Origin: Curtobacterium sp. ER1/6
GTDB lineage: Bacteria; Actinomycetota; Actinomycetes; Actinomycetales; Microbacteriaceae
DNA: 64,000 nucleotides
Direction: 5' to 3'
Assembly (NCBI RefSeq): GCF_001742745.1
Contig: NZ_MJAK01000001.1
Location: 1-64,000 of the forward strand
Below are positions 17,076-24,249 of this stretch, one piece after another. Numbering within the stretch: the stretch's first letter is position 1; every line of letters starts with the position of its first letter. The notes beneath the pieces were generated by a model, which was not told the origin of the DNA, did no database searches, and saw only the letters and a list, made by a program, of their open reading frames with translations. Position numbers and translations under genes: made by a program.

Positions 17076-17983
17076 CCATCGCAGCCGACCGTCCCCGAGC
17101 GGTCCCGAACCCCCGTGAGCGTGCAGCCGACCGTGGCGACGTGCGGGTCCAGCGGCACACCGGGCAGAAGTTCCGCACCGCCATCCAGGCCGTGGTCATC
17201 GCCGTGTGGTGCCTGCTGCCGTTCTACTGGATGGTCGTCACGAGCTTCCGCGACGTCGGCTTCACCTTCGACGCCACCCCGTGGCCGACGCACGTCACGC
17301 TCGACAACTACACGACGGCGTTCTCGACCGCCCTCGGCAACCACCTCGGCCGGGCGCTGCTGAACAGCCTGCTCATCGGCGGGGTCGTGACGGTCATCGC
17401 GCTGCTCGTCGGCACGAGCGCCGCGTACGCGCTGGCCCGGCTCGAGTTCCGGGGGAAGTCGCTCATCGCGGGCGCCATCCTGGCCGCGTCGATGTTCCCG
17501 GGCGTCGCGCTCATCTCCCCGCTGTTCCAGCTCTTCACGGACATCGGGTGGATGGGCACGTACCAGGCGCTCATCCTGCCGAGCATCTCGTTCGTGCTGC
17601 CGCTGACGGTCTACACGCTCGCGAGCTTCTTCCGCGAGATGCCGTGGGACCTCGAGGAGGCCGCCCGCATCGACGGGTGCACCCGGATCCGGGCGTTCCG
17701 GCGCATCATCATGCCGCTGGCCGCCCCGGCCGTGTTCACCACCGCGATCCTCGCATTCATCTCGAGCTGGAACGAGTACCTCATCTCCTCCCAGCTGTCC
17801 TCGGACGCCACCCAGCCGGTCACCGTCGCCATCGCGTCGTTCGCCGGGTCGCAGCCGCACCAGGAGCCGTACACCGCGGTGATGGCGGCGGGCACGATCG
17901 TCACGATCCCGCTCGTCGTCCTCGTGCTCGTGTTCCAGCGGCGGATCGTGGCCGGCCTCACCGCCGGCGGCGTGAAGGGCTGA
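17072..17983 (+). CDS. Sugar ABC transporter permease (MalG-like)
   Basis: A 303-aa partner permease with six helices. The EAA loop is EAARIDGCTRIRAFRRIIMP, and the C-terminal FQRRIVAGLTAGGVKG is the hallmark end of MalG-type permeases. It is translationally coupled to the MalF-like gene. Together the two form the channel for the substrate delivered by the lipoprotein at 14669. Confidence 0.93.
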   Translation: MTIAADRPRAVPNPRERAADRGDVRVQRHTGQKFRTAIQAVVIAVWCLLPFYWMVVTSFRDVGFTFDATPWPTHVTLDNYTTAFSTALGNHLGRALLNSLLIGGVVTVIALLVGTSAAYALARLEFRGKSLIAGAILAASMFPGVALISPLFQLFTDIGWMGTYQALILPSISFVLPLTVYTLASFFREMPWDLEEAARIDGCTRIRAFRRIIMPLAAPAVFTTAILAFISSWNEYLISSQLSSDATQPVTVAIASFAGSQPHQEPYTAVMAAGTIVTIPLVVLVLVFQRRIVAGLTAGGVKG

Positions 17984-17988
17984 GCCAC

Positions 17989-18345
17989 GTGGCCCAGCGC
18001 GCACCGCGGCGGCCGACCGCGCGGATCGAGGAGGCGATCGGCTTCGCCGGCGCCTTCGGGCTCCTGTTCCTCGGCGTGACGGTGGCGTGCGAGGTCACCG
18101 GTCGGCCGGCGCTCGGGTGGGCGCTGGTGCTGCTCGTCTGCGTCGTCGCGGTGGTGGTGCTCGACCGGTGGCGGGTGGCCGTGCTCCGGCGGCACGCCGC
18201 GGCGACCGGTGTGGTCGACGGCATCGGGGCGGCGCGGCCCGCGCCGGGTCGGGTCGGCGCGCGGGCCGTGGCAGGACGCGGGGCCGGACGGGGTGCGACG
18301 CCGACCGGCCGTCCTGCGGAGGTACGGCGCGACGTCGACGGGTGA
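17989..18345 (+). CDS. Small two-helix membrane protein
   Basis: A 118-aa ORF starting at GTG 17989, five bases after the permease stop. Two adjacent hydrophobic segments (about 20-35 and 44-57) are followed by a basic, Gly/Ala/Arg-rich tail. It is probably co-transcribed with the ABC permeases. No family was recognised. The tail composition is close to that of random high-GC sequence, so the exact 3' extent is less certain than the position. Confidence 0.6.
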   Translation: MAQRAPRRPTARIEEAIGFAGAFGLLFLGVTVACEVTGRPALGWALVLLVCVVAVVVLDRWRVAVLRRHAAATGVVDGIGAARPAPGRVGARAVAGRGAGRGATPTGRPAEVRRDVDG

Positions 18346-18403
18346 CGCGCCTCCCGGCCGGTCGTCCGATCCACGCTCGCGCCGACGGACGGAACCACGG
18401 ATG

Positions 18404-18440
18404 CGACGTCGAACCAGGGCCGCGCCCTGGTTCGACGTCG
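18404..18440 (+). terminator. 17-bp perfect hairpin after ABC operon
   Basis: CGACGTCGAACCAGGGC (18404-18420) pairs with 18424-18440 around a 3-base loop. It probably terminates the ABC transporter operon. It is not a member of the GACGGGAGG family. Confidence 0.75.
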
Positions 18441-18506
18441 GGAAGCTGGTTCGACCCGACTCGACCCGACCGCGACCGCGACGGTGACGGCGCCGCAGCA
18501 GGCGCG

Positions 18507-18512
18507 TAGGGT
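18507..18512 (+). promoter_or_regulatory. -10 element of the metallo-hydrolase gene
   Basis: TAGGGT lies 7 bases before ATG 18520 and supports a leaderless start there rather than at GTG 18484. Confidence 0.5.
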
Positions 18513-18519
18513 CGCCCGC

Positions 18520-19152
18520 ATGGAGGTCACCAAGCTCGAGCACGCCTGCCAGGTCGTCACCGTGGACGACGCCCGTCTCGTCCTCGACCCGGGCGGCTTC
18601 ACCCGCCCGGTCGACGCCACCGGGGTCGTCGCCGTGGTCGTCACGCACGCACACCCCGACCACGTCACGCCCGAGCAGGTGCGGGGGATCCTCGACCGGA
18701 ACCCCGACGCGGTCGTGCTCGGGCCGGCGGGCGTCGCCGACGCGCTGGCCGGTGCCGGCATCCCGGTGGACGTCGTCACCGACGGCGACCATCGCACCGT
18801 CGGACCGTTCGCGCTCGACTTCCACGGCACGCGCCACAACGTCATCCACGCGTCCGTGCCGGTCGTCGACAACACCGGTGTGCTCGTGGACGGCCGGTTG
18901 TTCCACCCGGGCGACGCGTACACGGTCCCCGGTGTCCCGGTCGAGGTCCTGGCCGCTCCCGTCGGCGCCCCGTGGCTCAAGGTGGGGGAGATGATGGACT
19001 GGATCGCCGCCGTCGCACCCCGTCGTGCCTTCCCGGTCCACGAGGCGACGCTGTCCGAGGTCGGCCTCGGGATGCACATCGACCGCCAGCGCGAGGCGCT
19101 CGGCGAGGGCGAGCTCGTGGTGCTCCGGCCCGGCGAGACGCTCACGCTCTGA
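18520..19152 (+). CDS. Metallo-beta-lactamase-fold hydrolase
   Basis: A 210-aa compact hydrolase of the UPF0173/L-ascorbate-lactonase-like branch. The zinc motif is HAHPDH (43-48), preceded by the MEVTKLEHACQVVTVDDARLVLDPGG strands. Further metal ligands are likely at the conserved His in FHGTRHNVIH and at FHPGDAY. ATG 18520 is 7 bases after a -10 hexamer. The substrate is unknown. It is a monocistronic gene between the ABC-operon hairpin and the tRNA-Glu promoter. Confidence 0.82.
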   Translation: MEVTKLEHACQVVTVDDARLVLDPGGFTRPVDATGVVAVVVTHAHPDHVTPEQVRGILDRNPDAVVLGPAGVADALAGAGIPVDVVTDGDHRTVGPFALDFHGTRHNVIHASVPVVDNTGVLVDGRLFHPGDAYTVPGVPVEVLAAPVGAPWLKVGEMMDWIAAVAPRRAFPVHEATLSEVGLGMHIDRQREALGEGELVVLRPGETLTL

Positions 19153-19181
19153 GGCGGCACACCCGGGCGACACGCCTCGTT

Positions 19182-19210
19182 TTGGCAGCGCGGCACTGCT
19201 GTGCCATACT
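19182..19210 (+). promoter_or_regulatory. Promoter of tRNA-Glu genes
   Basis: TTGGCA (19182-19187) and CATACT (19205-19210) are spaced by 17 bases; the start site would be near 19217, about 11 bases before the first tRNA. The spacer contains a GGCAC/GTGCC dyad. Confidence 0.6.
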
Positions 19211-19227
19211 TATCGGGTTGTCGGAAC

Positions 19228-19300
19228 GGCCCCATCGTATAGCGGCCTAGTACGTCGCCCTCTCACGGCGGTAACGCGGGTTCGAATCCCGCTGGGGTCA
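19228..19300 (+). tRNA. tRNA-Glu (CTC), copy 1
   Basis: A 73-nt cloverleaf. Acceptor GGCCCCA (19228-19234) pairs with TGGGGTC (19293-19299). The anticodon CTC is at 19262-19264, and the T-loop GGTTCGAATCC is present. The next three bases happen to be CCA. It is base-for-base identical to the copy 130 bases downstream. Confidence 0.95.
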
Positions 19301-19357
19301 CCACAGGTGGCTTGCCTCCGAGTCCGACAACGCGTGTGCTCCGTCCGCGGAGACCAC

Positions 19358-19430
19358 GGCCCCATCGTATAGCGGCCTAGTACGTCGCCCTCTCACGGCG
19401 GTAACGCGGGTTCGAATCCCGCTGGGGTCA
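19358..19430 (+). tRNA. tRNA-Glu (CTC), copy 2
   Basis: Identical to copy 1 over all 73 nt, with anticodon CTC at 19392-19394. CCA is not encoded. The two copies are separated by 57 bases of unrelated sequence and probably lie on one transcript that ends at the hairpin 12 bases downstream. Confidence 0.95.
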
Positions 19431-19441
19431 CACACGACACG

Positions 19442-19473
19442 AACCCCCGTCGAGCTCCGGCTCGGCGGGGGTT
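19442..19473 (+). terminator. Terminator after tRNA-Glu genes
   Basis: AACCCCCGTCGAGC (19442-19455) pairs with 19460-19473 (14 bp with one G-T pair, TCCG loop) and is followed by TTT. Confidence 0.85.
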
Positions 19474-19480
19474 TCGTCGT

Positions 19481-19522
19481 CCCGGTCCCGGTCCCGGTCC
19501 CGGTCCCGGTCCCGGTCCCGGT
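19481..19522. repeat. CCCGGT hexamer array, seven units
   Basis: Seven perfect head-to-tail copies of CCCGGT followed by degenerate CTCGGT/GCCGGT units. The array is intergenic, between the tRNA terminator and the 3' end of the MarR gene, and is likely prone to slippage. Confidence 0.9.
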
Positions 19523-19538
19523 CTCGGTGCCGGTGCCG

Positions 19539-20042
19539 TCAGCCGCCGGTCCGCGCACGCTGCGCCAGCCGCGCGTTCGCCGTCGTCGCCGCGCCCGTCA
19601 TCCGGTCGAGGAACGCCAGTGCCGCCCGAGCATCGTCCGGCTCCGTCGCGCGCAGCGTCCCGGCGATCTCGTGCCCGGCGAACCCGAGGAACGCCTCGTT
19701 CGCACGCCGGGCCCGCTCGGTCGTCCGGAGCGTGACCCGTCGCCGGTCCGTGCTCTCCCGGTGGCGGGTGACGTGCCCGGCGGCCTCGAGCCGGTCGACG
19801 AGCACCGAGGTCGCACCGGACGTCATCCCGATCCGTCGCGCGAGCTCCGCGGGGGACAGCGGTTCCCCCGCGCGCTCGGCCCAGAGCACCTGGCCCAGGG
19901 CGTTCGCGTCGGAGGGTGTCAGGTCCACCCAGGCGCCGAGGTGCCGGTTGAGCTCGTCGAACGCGACGGCCCAGTCCCGGAGCCGTTGCATCACGGCGAC
20001 CTCGACGTCGGTCCACGCGGTGTCGAGCGGGTCGACGTCCAT
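19539..20042 (-). CDS. MarR family transcriptional regulator
   Basis: A 167-aa winged-helix dimeric repressor. The recognition region is LARRIGMTSGATSVLVDRLEAAGHVTRHRESTDRRRVTLRTT, with the typical wing DRR. N- and C-terminal helices should form the dimer interface and ligand pocket. It is divergent from the FAD monooxygenase gene at 20127, with a 21-bp dyad in the 84-base gap. The likely role is repression of both genes until an aromatic or toxic ligand binds. ATG 20042 was chosen; ATG 19991 is a shorter alternative. Confidence 0.9.
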   Translation of the reverse strand: MDVDPLDTAWTDVEVAVMQRLRDWAVAFDELNRHLGAWVDLTPSDANALGQVLWAERAGEPLSPAELARRIGMTSGATSVLVDRLEAAGHVTRHRESTDRRRVTLRTTERARRANEAFLGFAGHEIAGTLRATEPDDARAALAFLDRMTGAATTANARLAQRARTGG

Positions 20043-20054
20043 CCAGCTTCCTCC

Positions 20055-20075
20055 ACAGTCAAGTCGCTTCACTGT
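20055..20075. promoter_or_regulatory. Candidate MarR operator
   Basis: ACAGTCAAG (20055-20063) and CTTCACTGT (20067-20075) form an inverted repeat with one mismatch around TCG. It lies between the divergent starts of the MarR gene and the FAD monooxygenase gene. Confidence 0.6.
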
Positions 20076-20126
20076 AAAGCACGGCGGCCGGACGGTCGTC
20101 CGACACCCCATCCCGAGGAGCAGGAC

Positions 20127-21371
20127 ATGTCCGCACCACACGCAGTGATCTCCGGAGCGAGCATCGCAGGTCTGTCCGCCGCCTGGTGGCTGCGCCGCAC
20201 CGGGTGGGAGGTCACGGTCGTCGAACGCGCGCCGTCCTTCCGGACCGGCGGCCAGAACGTCGACGTCCGCGGGGTGGCCCACGAGGTTCTCGAGCGGATG
20301 GGCCTCGTCGACGCGGTCCGTGCGGCGAACACCACCGAGACCGGCACGGTGCTCGTGCGGCAGGACGGCTCGGTCCGTGCCGAGCTCCCGAGCGACGGAC
20401 CGGACGGCGCCACCGCCGAGCTCGAGGTCCTCCGCGGGGACCTCGCGCGGATCCTGCTCGACGACCTGCCCGACGGGGTCGAGGTCCTCTACGGCGACAC
20501 CGTCGCCGCCGTGACGGACCGGGAAGACGCCGTCACCGTCGTCACGACCGGCCGACGACGGTTCGACGCCGACCTGCTGGTCGTCGCCGAGGGCGTGCGG
20601 TCGTCCACGCGTGACCTCGTGTTCACCGGACCGGGCGACGTCGACCCCCGGGACCTCGGCGTGACGATGGCGTTCGGCACGATCCCGCGCACCGCGGACG
20701 ACGACGACCGGTGGCGGTGGTACACCGCGGTCGGGGGTCGGCAGGTGCACCTCCGGCCGGACCCGTACGGGACGACCCGCGCGATCCTCGCGTACGCGGG
20801 GGAGGACGACCTCGTCGACCGAGGCCGCGGCGACCTCGTCGACGCCCTGCGCCGGCGGTACGAGGGGGTCGGGTGGGAGACCGACCGCGTGCTCGAGGGG
20901 TTCGCGGCCACCGACGACCTCTACGTCGACCGGCTCACGCAGATCCGGATGCCGTCCTGGCGGCGTGGACGCGTCGCCCTGGTCGGCGACGCCGCGTGGT
21001 GCGTCACACCCATGGGTGGTGGCGGCGCCTCCCTCGCGCTCACGAGCGGGTACGTCCTCGCCGCGTCGGTGGCCGGGGCCGTGGACGGCGCGGCCGTGAC
21101 CCGCGACATCGTCACCGGGCCGCTCGACCGTGCGACGGTCGAGCGTGCGCTGACGTCGTTCGACGACTGGATGCGGCCCCTCGTCGACGACGTGCAGGGG
21201 ATTCCGGACGGCATGATCCGCTTCGCCTACCCGCGGAGCCGGGTCGGTCTGGCTGCGCGGCGGGCAGTCGACGCGGTCGTGCTCGGGACGCCGCTCCGGA
21301 AGCTCGCGGCACGCATCACGCAGGTCGCCGACACCGAGCGGCCGCTGCCGCCCCTCGTCACGGCGTCCTGA
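20127..21371 (+). CDS. FAD-dependent monooxygenase (PheA/TetX-like)
   Basis: A 414-aa class A flavoprotein monooxygenase. The dinucleotide site is VISGASIAGLSAAWWL (GASIAG at 10-15). A DLLVVAEGVRSSTR motif lies mid-sequence, and GDAAWCVTPMGGGGASLAL is the second FAD motif. Relatives hydroxylate aromatic compounds or inactivate antibiotics using NAD(P)H and O2. The ATG at 20127 has GAGGAG upstream. Divergent arrangement with the MarR gene implies substrate-induced expression. The substrate is unknown. Confidence 0.88.
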   Translation: MSAPHAVISGASIAGLSAAWWLRRTGWEVTVVERAPSFRTGGQNVDVRGVAHEVLERMGLVDAVRAANTTETGTVLVRQDGSVRAELPSDGPDGATAELEVLRGDLARILLDDLPDGVEVLYGDTVAAVTDREDAVTVVTTGRRRFDADLLVVAEGVRSSTRDLVFTGPGDVDPRDLGVTMAFGTIPRTADDDDRWRWYTAVGGRQVHLRPDPYGTTRAILAYAGEDDLVDRGRGDLVDALRRRYEGVGWETDRVLEGFAATDDLYVDRLTQIRMPSWRRGRVALVGDAAWCVTPMGGGGASLALTSGYVLAASVAGAVDGAAVTRDIVTGPLDRATVERALTSFDDWMRPLVDDVQGIPDGMIRFAYPRSRVGLAARRAVDAVVLGTPLRKLAARITQVADTERPLPPLVTAS

Positions 21372-21414
21372 ACGCGGACCGGTACCGGTCCGGCGCCCGG
21401 TCGGTCCGCGCGTC

Positions 21415-21456
21415 GGACGGGAGGCGCGGGACCGGCCCGCACCGCGCCTCCCGTCC
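21415..21456. repeat. GACGGGAGG palindrome, copy 3
   Basis: GGACGGGAGGCGCGG (21415-21429) is perfectly complementary to 21442-21456. It lies in the gap between convergent genes ending at 21371 and 21520, flanked by degenerate GGTCGGTCCG repeats. A bidirectional terminator is likely. Confidence 0.85.
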
Positions 21457-21519
21457 GGCACGCGGTCGGTCCGACACCCGGTCGGTCCGGCACCCGGACC
21501 CGGTCCGTCCGGCGTTCGC

Positions 21520-22644
21520 TCAGTCCGTCGCCGCCACGCGTCCCTCGACCAGGCGCGCGATCTCGCGGGCGGCCGCCCGACCGGCGCGGTTCGCGCCGAT
21601 CGTCGACTGCGACGGTCCGTACCCGACCAGGTGGACGCGCGGGTCGGACGCCACGCGGGTCCCGACCATCGCGATGCCGCCCGACGGTCCGCGCAGACCG
21701 AGCGGGTCGAGGTGGTCGAGCGCGGCCCGGAAACCGGTGGCCCAGAGGACGACGTCGACGGAGGTGGACGACCCGTCTGCCTCGACCACGCCGTGCGGGG
21801 TCATCCCGGTGAACATCGGGCGGCGTTCGAGCACGCCGCGCTCCCGGGCGGCGAGGGCGTGGTCGGTCCAGAGCAGGCCCGTGTACGAGACGATGCTGCC
21901 CGGGGCACGGCCCGCGGCGACGTCCGCGGCGACCCGGCGCTCGACGTCGACGCCGTCGAGCTCGTGCACGAACGCACCGGGCAGGAACACCGGATCGCGG
22001 CGCGTGTACCAGACGGTGTCGGTCACGCGGCTGATCTCCTCGAGGAGCTGCACGGCGGAGATGCCCCCGCCCACGACGGCGACCCGGCGGCCCCGGAACC
22101 GCTCGGCGGCGACGTACTCGCGGCTGTGCAGCTGCTCGCCGAGGAAGCGCTCCGTACCGGGCACCTCCGGGACGACCGGGGTGTCCCACGTGCCGGTCGC
22201 GTTCACCACGGCCGACACCCGCCAGTCGCCGCGGTCGGTCTCGATCGTGAGCGGGCCGTCGGTGGTCCCGGCCGGGGACCGCACGGCGCGGACGCGCACG
22301 GGGCGGTGGACCGGCAGGCGCTCGTGCTCCTCGTACGCCGCGAAGTAGCGGGGGACCGCGGAGCGGCTCGGCTCCTCCTGGTCGATCTCCGGCAGCGGCA
22401 TGCCGGGCAGCGCGAAGATGCCGTTCACCGTGCGCATCCGGAGCGACTCCCAGCGGTGCTGCCAGGCGCCGCCGGGGCGGTCCCCGGCGTCGAGCACGAC
22501 GACGCTCGGAGCCGTCGGAGCGGTCGGAGCGGTGTCGAGCCCGACGGGGGTGAAGCCGCGGGCGACCAGGTGGTGCGCGGCCGACAGGCCGGCCTGCCCG
22601 GCGCCGATCACCGCGACGGTCGCGGGGGACGGCGGGGTGGGCAC
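21520..22644 (-). CDS. Flavin-containing monooxygenase-like oxidoreductase
   Basis: A 374-aa protein with two dinucleotide-binding motifs: GAGQAG at 14-19 for FAD and GRRVAVVGGGISAVQLLEE mid-protein for NADPH. The FLGEQLHSREY segment before the second motif corresponds to the FxGxxxHS linker of group B flavoprotein monooxygenases, and ATGFR near the C-terminus is also conserved. GTG 22644 is 6 bases after a TACCGT hexamer, so the message is likely leaderless. It is divergent from the siderophore operon with only 108 bases between the starts, so iron-dependent co-regulation is possible but unproven. The substrate is unknown. Confidence 0.85.
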   Translation of the reverse strand: MPTPPSPATVAVIGAGQAGLSAAHHLVARGFTPVGLDTAPTAPTAPSVVVLDAGDRPGGAWQHRWESLRMRTVNGIFALPGMPLPEIDQEEPSRSAVPRYFAAYEEHERLPVHRPVRVRAVRSPAGTTDGPLTIETDRGDWRVSAVVNATGTWDTPVVPEVPGTERFLGEQLHSREYVAAERFRGRRVAVVGGGISAVQLLEEISRVTDTVWYTRRDPVFLPGAFVHELDGVDVERRVAADVAAGRAPGSIVSYTGLLWTDHALAARERGVLERRPMFTGMTPHGVVEADGSSTSVDVVLWATGFRAALDHLDPLGLRGPSGGIAMVGTRVASDPRVHLVGYGPSQSTIGANRAGRAAAREIARLVEGRVAATD

Positions 22645-22650
22645 GGTCCA

Positions 22651-22656
22651 ACGGTA
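22651..22656 (-). promoter_or_regulatory. -10 element of the flavin monooxygenase gene
   Basis: TACCGT on the minus strand, 6 bases before GTG 22644. Confidence 0.5.
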
Positions 22657-22732
22657 GTCGTGTGCGACCCGGGGGACAGTCCGGACCGACCGATCGTTCT
22701 TCCCCCACCGTGCTGTTCTGTCTACCTCCGAG

Positions 22733-22751
22733 TAAGGTTAGGCTTACCTAA
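22733..22751 (+). promoter_or_regulatory. DtxR/IdeR iron box of the siderophore operon
   Basis: TAAGGTTAGGCTTACCTAA matches the DtxR/IdeR consensus TTAGGTTAGSCTAACCTAA at 17 of 19 positions. It ends one base before the GTG of the decarboxylase gene and covers the likely -10 (TAGGCT, 22739-22744). Iron-loaded repressor would block a leaderless promoter directly. Confidence 0.85.
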
Positions 22752-22752
22752 C

Positions 22753-24249
22753 GTGAACAGCACGCAACCACTGCTCGAGATCCTCACGTCCGACCGTGCC
22801 GACCGGTACCGAACGGTCGTCCGCGGTGCCGTCGACCGGACCGCGACCCGCCTGGCGGCCGTCACGACCCCGACCACCGACACCCTCGCGGCCGTCCTCC
22901 GCGACCGCGTCGCCGCCGTCGACCTCGACCGGCCGCTCGGTTCTGCCGAGGCCGCGGTCGACGAGGTCGACGACCTCGTCACGGCCGAGGCCGTCTGGTT
23001 CCACGACCCCGGCTACCTGGCGCACCTGAACTGCCCCGTCGCCGTCCCCGCGGTGGCCGCCGAGGCGGTGCTCGCCGCCGTCAACACCTCGGTGGACACC
23101 TGGGACCAGTCGCGGATCGGCACCGAGGTCGAACGCCGGGTCGTCTCGTGGGCCACCGACACGATCGGCTTCACCGCCGGTGACGGGGTCTTCACCTCCG
23201 GCGGCACGCAGTCGAACCTGCACGCCCTGCTCCTGGCACGCCAGGCGGCGACCCGGGCCGGCCGCGGTCCCGCGCTCGACGACCTCGTCGTGTTCGCCAC
23301 CGTGTCCAGCCACTTCAGCGTCCGGCGGTCGGCGATGGTCCTCGGGCTCCCCGAACGCGCGGTCGTCGACGTCGCCACCGACGCCGCCGGCCGGATGCGT
23401 CCGGACGACCTCGCCCACGCGATCGCCGATGCCCGACGTGCGGGGCTGACGCCGATGGCCGTCGTCGCCACCGCGGGGACGACCGACCGCGGCTGCATCG
23501 ACCCGCTCGAGCCGATCGCCGACGTGTGCGACCTCGAGGACGTCTGGCTCCACGTGGACGCCGCCTACGGGTGCGGACTGCTCGTGTCCCCGACGCGACG
23601 GCACCTGCTCGACGGCATCGAGCGCGCCAGGAGCGTCACGGCGGACTTCCACAAGTCGTTCTTCCAGCCGGTGTCGTCGAGCGCCCTGCTCGTCCGCGAC
23701 CCGGCCGACCTCCGTCGTGCCTCGTGGCACGCCGACTACCTCAACCCCGAGGACGCCGACGAGCCGAACCAGGTCGACAAGTCGCTCCAGACCACGCGGC
23801 GCTTCGACGCGCTGAAGCTCTGGACGACGCTCCGGGCGAGCGGCGGTCCGGCGATCGGGCGGGCCTTCGACCGGGTGCTCGACGTCGCCGAACGCGTGCA
23901 CGACCACGTCCGGCGGCACCCGGACCTGGTGCTCGTCGCCCCGACCCAGCTCAGCACGGTGCTGTTCCGCTGGCAGCCGGACGGGGTCTCCGACGTCGAC
24001 GCGGACGCCCTCGTGGGACCGCTGCGCGCGACACTCCTCGCCGAGGGGCGGGTGCTCGTCGCGAAGACGGTCGTCAACGGTCGGCCGACCAGCAAGCTCA
24101 CGCTGCTGAACCCCGAGACCACCGTCGACCAGGTCGTCGCGTCGCTGGACCACGTGGTCGCGACCGCCGCGCGGCTGCACGGTGAGCGGGTCCACGGCCG
24201 CGCCCACGCCGGCGCCCACGGCGCTCCGACGACGGGAGCGGACCGATGA
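22753..24249 (+). CDS. desA: PLP-dependent lysine decarboxylase of siderophore synthesis (DesA-like)
   Basis: A 498-aa group II PLP decarboxylase that makes cadaverine from lysine, the first step of desferrioxamine-type synthesis. YLAHLNCPVAVPAVAAEAVLAAVN and NTSVDTWDQS match the DesA/diaminobutyrate-decarboxylase branch. Schiff-base lysine is K301 in DFHKSFFQP. HVDAAYGCGLL holds the PLP-ring Asp. GTG 22753 was chosen because homology begins at once after it and the iron box ends one base before; no Shine-Dalgarno is visible, so it is probably leaderless. The product could instead be putrescine or 1,3-diaminopropane. The stop overlaps the next start (ATGA). Confidence 0.88.
   Translation: MNSTQPLLEILTSDRADRYRTVVRGAVDRTATRLAAVTTPTTDTLAAVLRDRVAAVDLDRPLGSAEAAVDEVDDLVTAEAVWFHDPGYLAHLNCPVAVPAVAAEAVLAAVNTSVDTWDQSRIGTEVERRVVSWATDTIGFTAGDGVFTSGGTQSNLHALLLARQAATRAGRGPALDDLVVFATVSSHFSVRRSAMVLGLPERAVVDVATDAAGRMRPDDLAHAIADARRAGLTPMAVVATAGTTDRGCIDPLEPIADVCDLEDVWLHVDAAYGCGLLVSPTRRHLLDGIERARSVTADFHKSFFQPVSSSALLVRDPADLRRASWHADYLNPEDADEPNQVDKSLQTTRRFDALKLWTTLRASGGPAIGRAFDRVLDVAERVHDHVRRHPDLVLVAPTQLSTVLFRWQPDGVSDVDADALVGPLRATLLAEGRVLVAKTVVNGRPTSKLTLLNPETTVDQVVASLDHVVATAARLHGERVHGRAHAGAHGAPTTGADR

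Noticed and set aside
19228-19430. The duplicated tRNA-Glu as attL/attR of an integrated element
   Set aside because: Only 57 bases lie between the copies, with no integrase or cargo, and both copies are full length.
19431-19538. A coding region over the CCCGGT hexamers
   Set aside because: Frames through it give only simple dipeptide repeats; the MarR stop lies before it on the minus strand.
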